Positions 33,639 through 34,481 of a stretch of DNA of 34,481 nucleotides are shown in pieces. The notes beneath the pieces were generated by a model that saw only the letters and a program-made list of their open reading frames with translations, searched no databases and was not told the origin of the DNA. How positions within the stretch are numbered: the stretch's first letter is position 1; each line of letters starts with the position of its first letter. The position numbers and the translations under genes were made by a program. The stretch covers positions 1 to 34,481 of the forward strand of contig JAOPYG010000026.1 in the NCBI GenBank assembly GCA_025964685.1. Direction: 5' to 3'. The stretch is from Actinoallomurus sp. (lineage in GTDB: Bacteria > Actinomycetota > Actinomycetes > Streptosporangiales > Streptosporangiaceae).

Positions 33639-33678
33639 GAATCGTCGACTCCTGCCAACGCACGCGCGGTTTTTCGTA

Positions 33679-34293
33679 CTACACCTGCGCGGCGACCTCG
33701 CGCAGAGCCTGCTCGAGGACCTCCGCGGACTGGGCGCCGGAGACCGCCCATGTGCCTTCGAAGACGAAGAACGGGACACCGCTCACCCCCATCGCCCGTG
33801 CGCGCTCGATCTGTTCGGTCACCGCCGTCCCGCCGTCACCGGCGGCGAGCATTGCGGCCACCCCGTCGAGGCCGGCCTCGGCGGCCAGCTCGGCGAGCGT
33901 GCCGTGGTCGTTCAGATCGCGTCCCTCGGCGTGGTACGCGCGGAACAGCCGGTCGACGACGGCGTCCTGGACGCCCGCCTCACCCGCCAGCGCGATGACC
34001 CGGTGGGCGTCGCGCGTGTTCGCGCTGATCGCCTTCTCCGGCTCGTACGGCAGGTTCTCAGCCGCCAGCAGGCCGCGCATCTGCTCGTGCATCTCGGCGA
34101 CCTTGGCCGGGCCGCCGAACCGGTCGGCCATGAGTTCGCTGGTCAGCCCGCCGCCGGTCGCACCCGGATCGAGCTGGAACGGCCGCCAGGTCACCACCGC
34201 GTCGCCGCCGAACACCTCGGCTGCGGTACGGAATCTGGCCCTCCCGAGGTAACACCACGGGCACACGACATCGGCGAAGATCTCCACATTCAC
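33679..34293 (-). CDS. DsbA-family oxidoreductase, FrnE type
   Basis: GTG 34293 gives VNVEIFADVVCPWCYLGRAR, the exact family start. A GTG at 34314 would add seven unlike residues. The 204-residue thioredoxin-fold protein has Cys11 and Cys14 in the CPWC active site and the long helical insert of FrnE-type proteins. The cis-Pro loop is in MGVSGVPFFVFEG. It lacks a signal peptide, so it works in the cytoplasm as a dithiol oxidoreductase or isomerase. It is divergent from the FKBP gene, with an interrupted palindrome in the shared upstream region. Confidence 0.92.
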   Translation of the reverse strand: MNVEIFADVVCPWCYLGRARFRTAAEVFGGDAVVTWRPFQLDPGATGGGLTSELMADRFGGPAKVAEMHEQMRGLLAAENLPYEPEKAISANTRDAHRVIALAGEAGVQDAVVDRLFRAYHAEGRDLNDHGTLAELAAEAGLDGVAAMLAAGDGGTAVTEQIERARAMGVSGVPFFVFEGTWAVSGAQSAEVLEQALREVAAQV

Positions 34294-34323
34294 GTCTGAC
34301 CCAACCCGGCTCACGCCACGGGC

Positions 34324-34357
34324 ATTCCGCGCCCACCGATGATCGTGGCTGCGGAAT
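34324..34357. promoter_or_regulatory. Interrupted palindrome in the DsbA-like/FKBP intergenic region
   Basis: ATTCCGCGCCCAC (34324-34336) and GTGGCTGCGGAAT (34345-34357) pair at 11 of 13 positions around an 8-base centre. TACGCT, a possible -10 element for the FKBP gene, begins 4 bases later (34361-34366). The position suggests an operator for the divergent pair. Confidence 0.45.
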
Positions 34358-34404
34358 CGCTACGCTGGACAGCTCATACGTCGTCCAGAACCGAGAGACA
34401 TCCC

Positions 34405-34481
34405 ATGGCGCTTGAGCGACCCGAGATCGATTTTCCCGAGGGCAACCCGCCCGCCGACCTGGAGATCACCGACATCACGCT
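34405..34481 (+). CDS. FKBP-type peptidyl-prolyl isomerase, N-terminal fragment (runs off the window)
   Basis: ATG 34405 opens a frame that is still open at the last base. The 25 visible residues (ERPEIDFPEGNPPADLEI, then TDIT) match the conserved N-terminus of short actinobacterial FKBP-type prolyl isomerases, which have the same PEIDFPxGxPPADLEI stretch. The catalytic domain is beyond the window. It is divergent from the DsbA-like gene, another folding enzyme. Confidence 0.8.
   Translation, partial: MALERPEIDFPEGNPPADLEITDIT

Overview
The window is high-GC DNA (GC-rich third positions, many GTG starts, ATGA gene overlaps) from an actinomycete. The gene families (F420-type LLM oxidoreductase, DUF3040, SseB-like, CU044_5270, actinobacterial EF-P/NusB neighbourhood) and a glycyl-tRNA synthetase with fused alpha and beta parts suggest a member of the Streptosporangiales/Thermomonosporaceae side of the phylum. 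That placement is an inference, because no rRNA or marker tree is available here. Coding density is very high and no stretch over 300 bases lacks a gene.

Layout. (1) Positions 1-4366 (+): the end of a MoxR AAA+ ATPase, a DUF58 protein and a TgpA-like membrane transglutaminase, forming one tightly packed operon. (2) 4560-7239 (-): a DUF3040 membrane protein, DNA polymerase IV and a SAM methyltransferase. (3) 7458-9538 (-): nusB, efp and an M24 Xaa-Pro peptidase. (4) 9563-12372: a small accessory block with an LLM oxidoreductase, a hotdog thioesterase, a divergent TetR regulator with two clear tandem operators, and a decayed mosaic gene (nitroreductase pieces joined to the tail of a second TetR protein). 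(5) 12369-15581 (-): aroQ, aroB, aroK and aroC, joined by 4-nt overlaps. (6) 15645-18626 (-): the fused glyS, with a leader that can form alternative hairpins. (7) 18792-21570 (-): an SseB-like protein, a cyanuric acid amidohydrolase/barbiturase-family enzyme and carbamate kinase. (8) 21667-24547 (-): a CU044_5270-family membrane protein, its ECF-type sigma factor and a PLP aminotransferase. (9) 24626-33605: a nitrilase-family amidase, an APC permease, a CaiB/BaiF CoA-transferase, a secreted HNH nuclease, a P-loop uridine-kinase-like protein with a small membrane protein, and a HyuB/HyuA hydantoinase/oxoprolinase pair. (10) 33679-34481: a FrnE-type DsbA-like protein and the start of an FKBP-type prolyl isomerase.

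How the parts fit. aroC-K-B-Q supplies the middle of the shikimate pathway. In many actinomycetes it runs straight into the M24 peptidase-efp-nusB genes; here block 4 lies between the two halves, and its scrambled gene remnants look like the scar of past insertion and deletion. Just beyond nusB a perfect 18-bp inverted repeat bounds a 149-bp unit at the next change of synteny. Several enzymes in the right half act on amide or cyclic amide bonds (AtzD-family ring opener with carbamate kinase, nitrilase, HyuA/HyuB). The best candidate for an under-described functional unit is the two-gene pair of ring-opening amidohydrolase and carbamate kinase. I did not find CRISPR arrays, tRNA or rRNA genes, complete insertion sequences or prophage genes.
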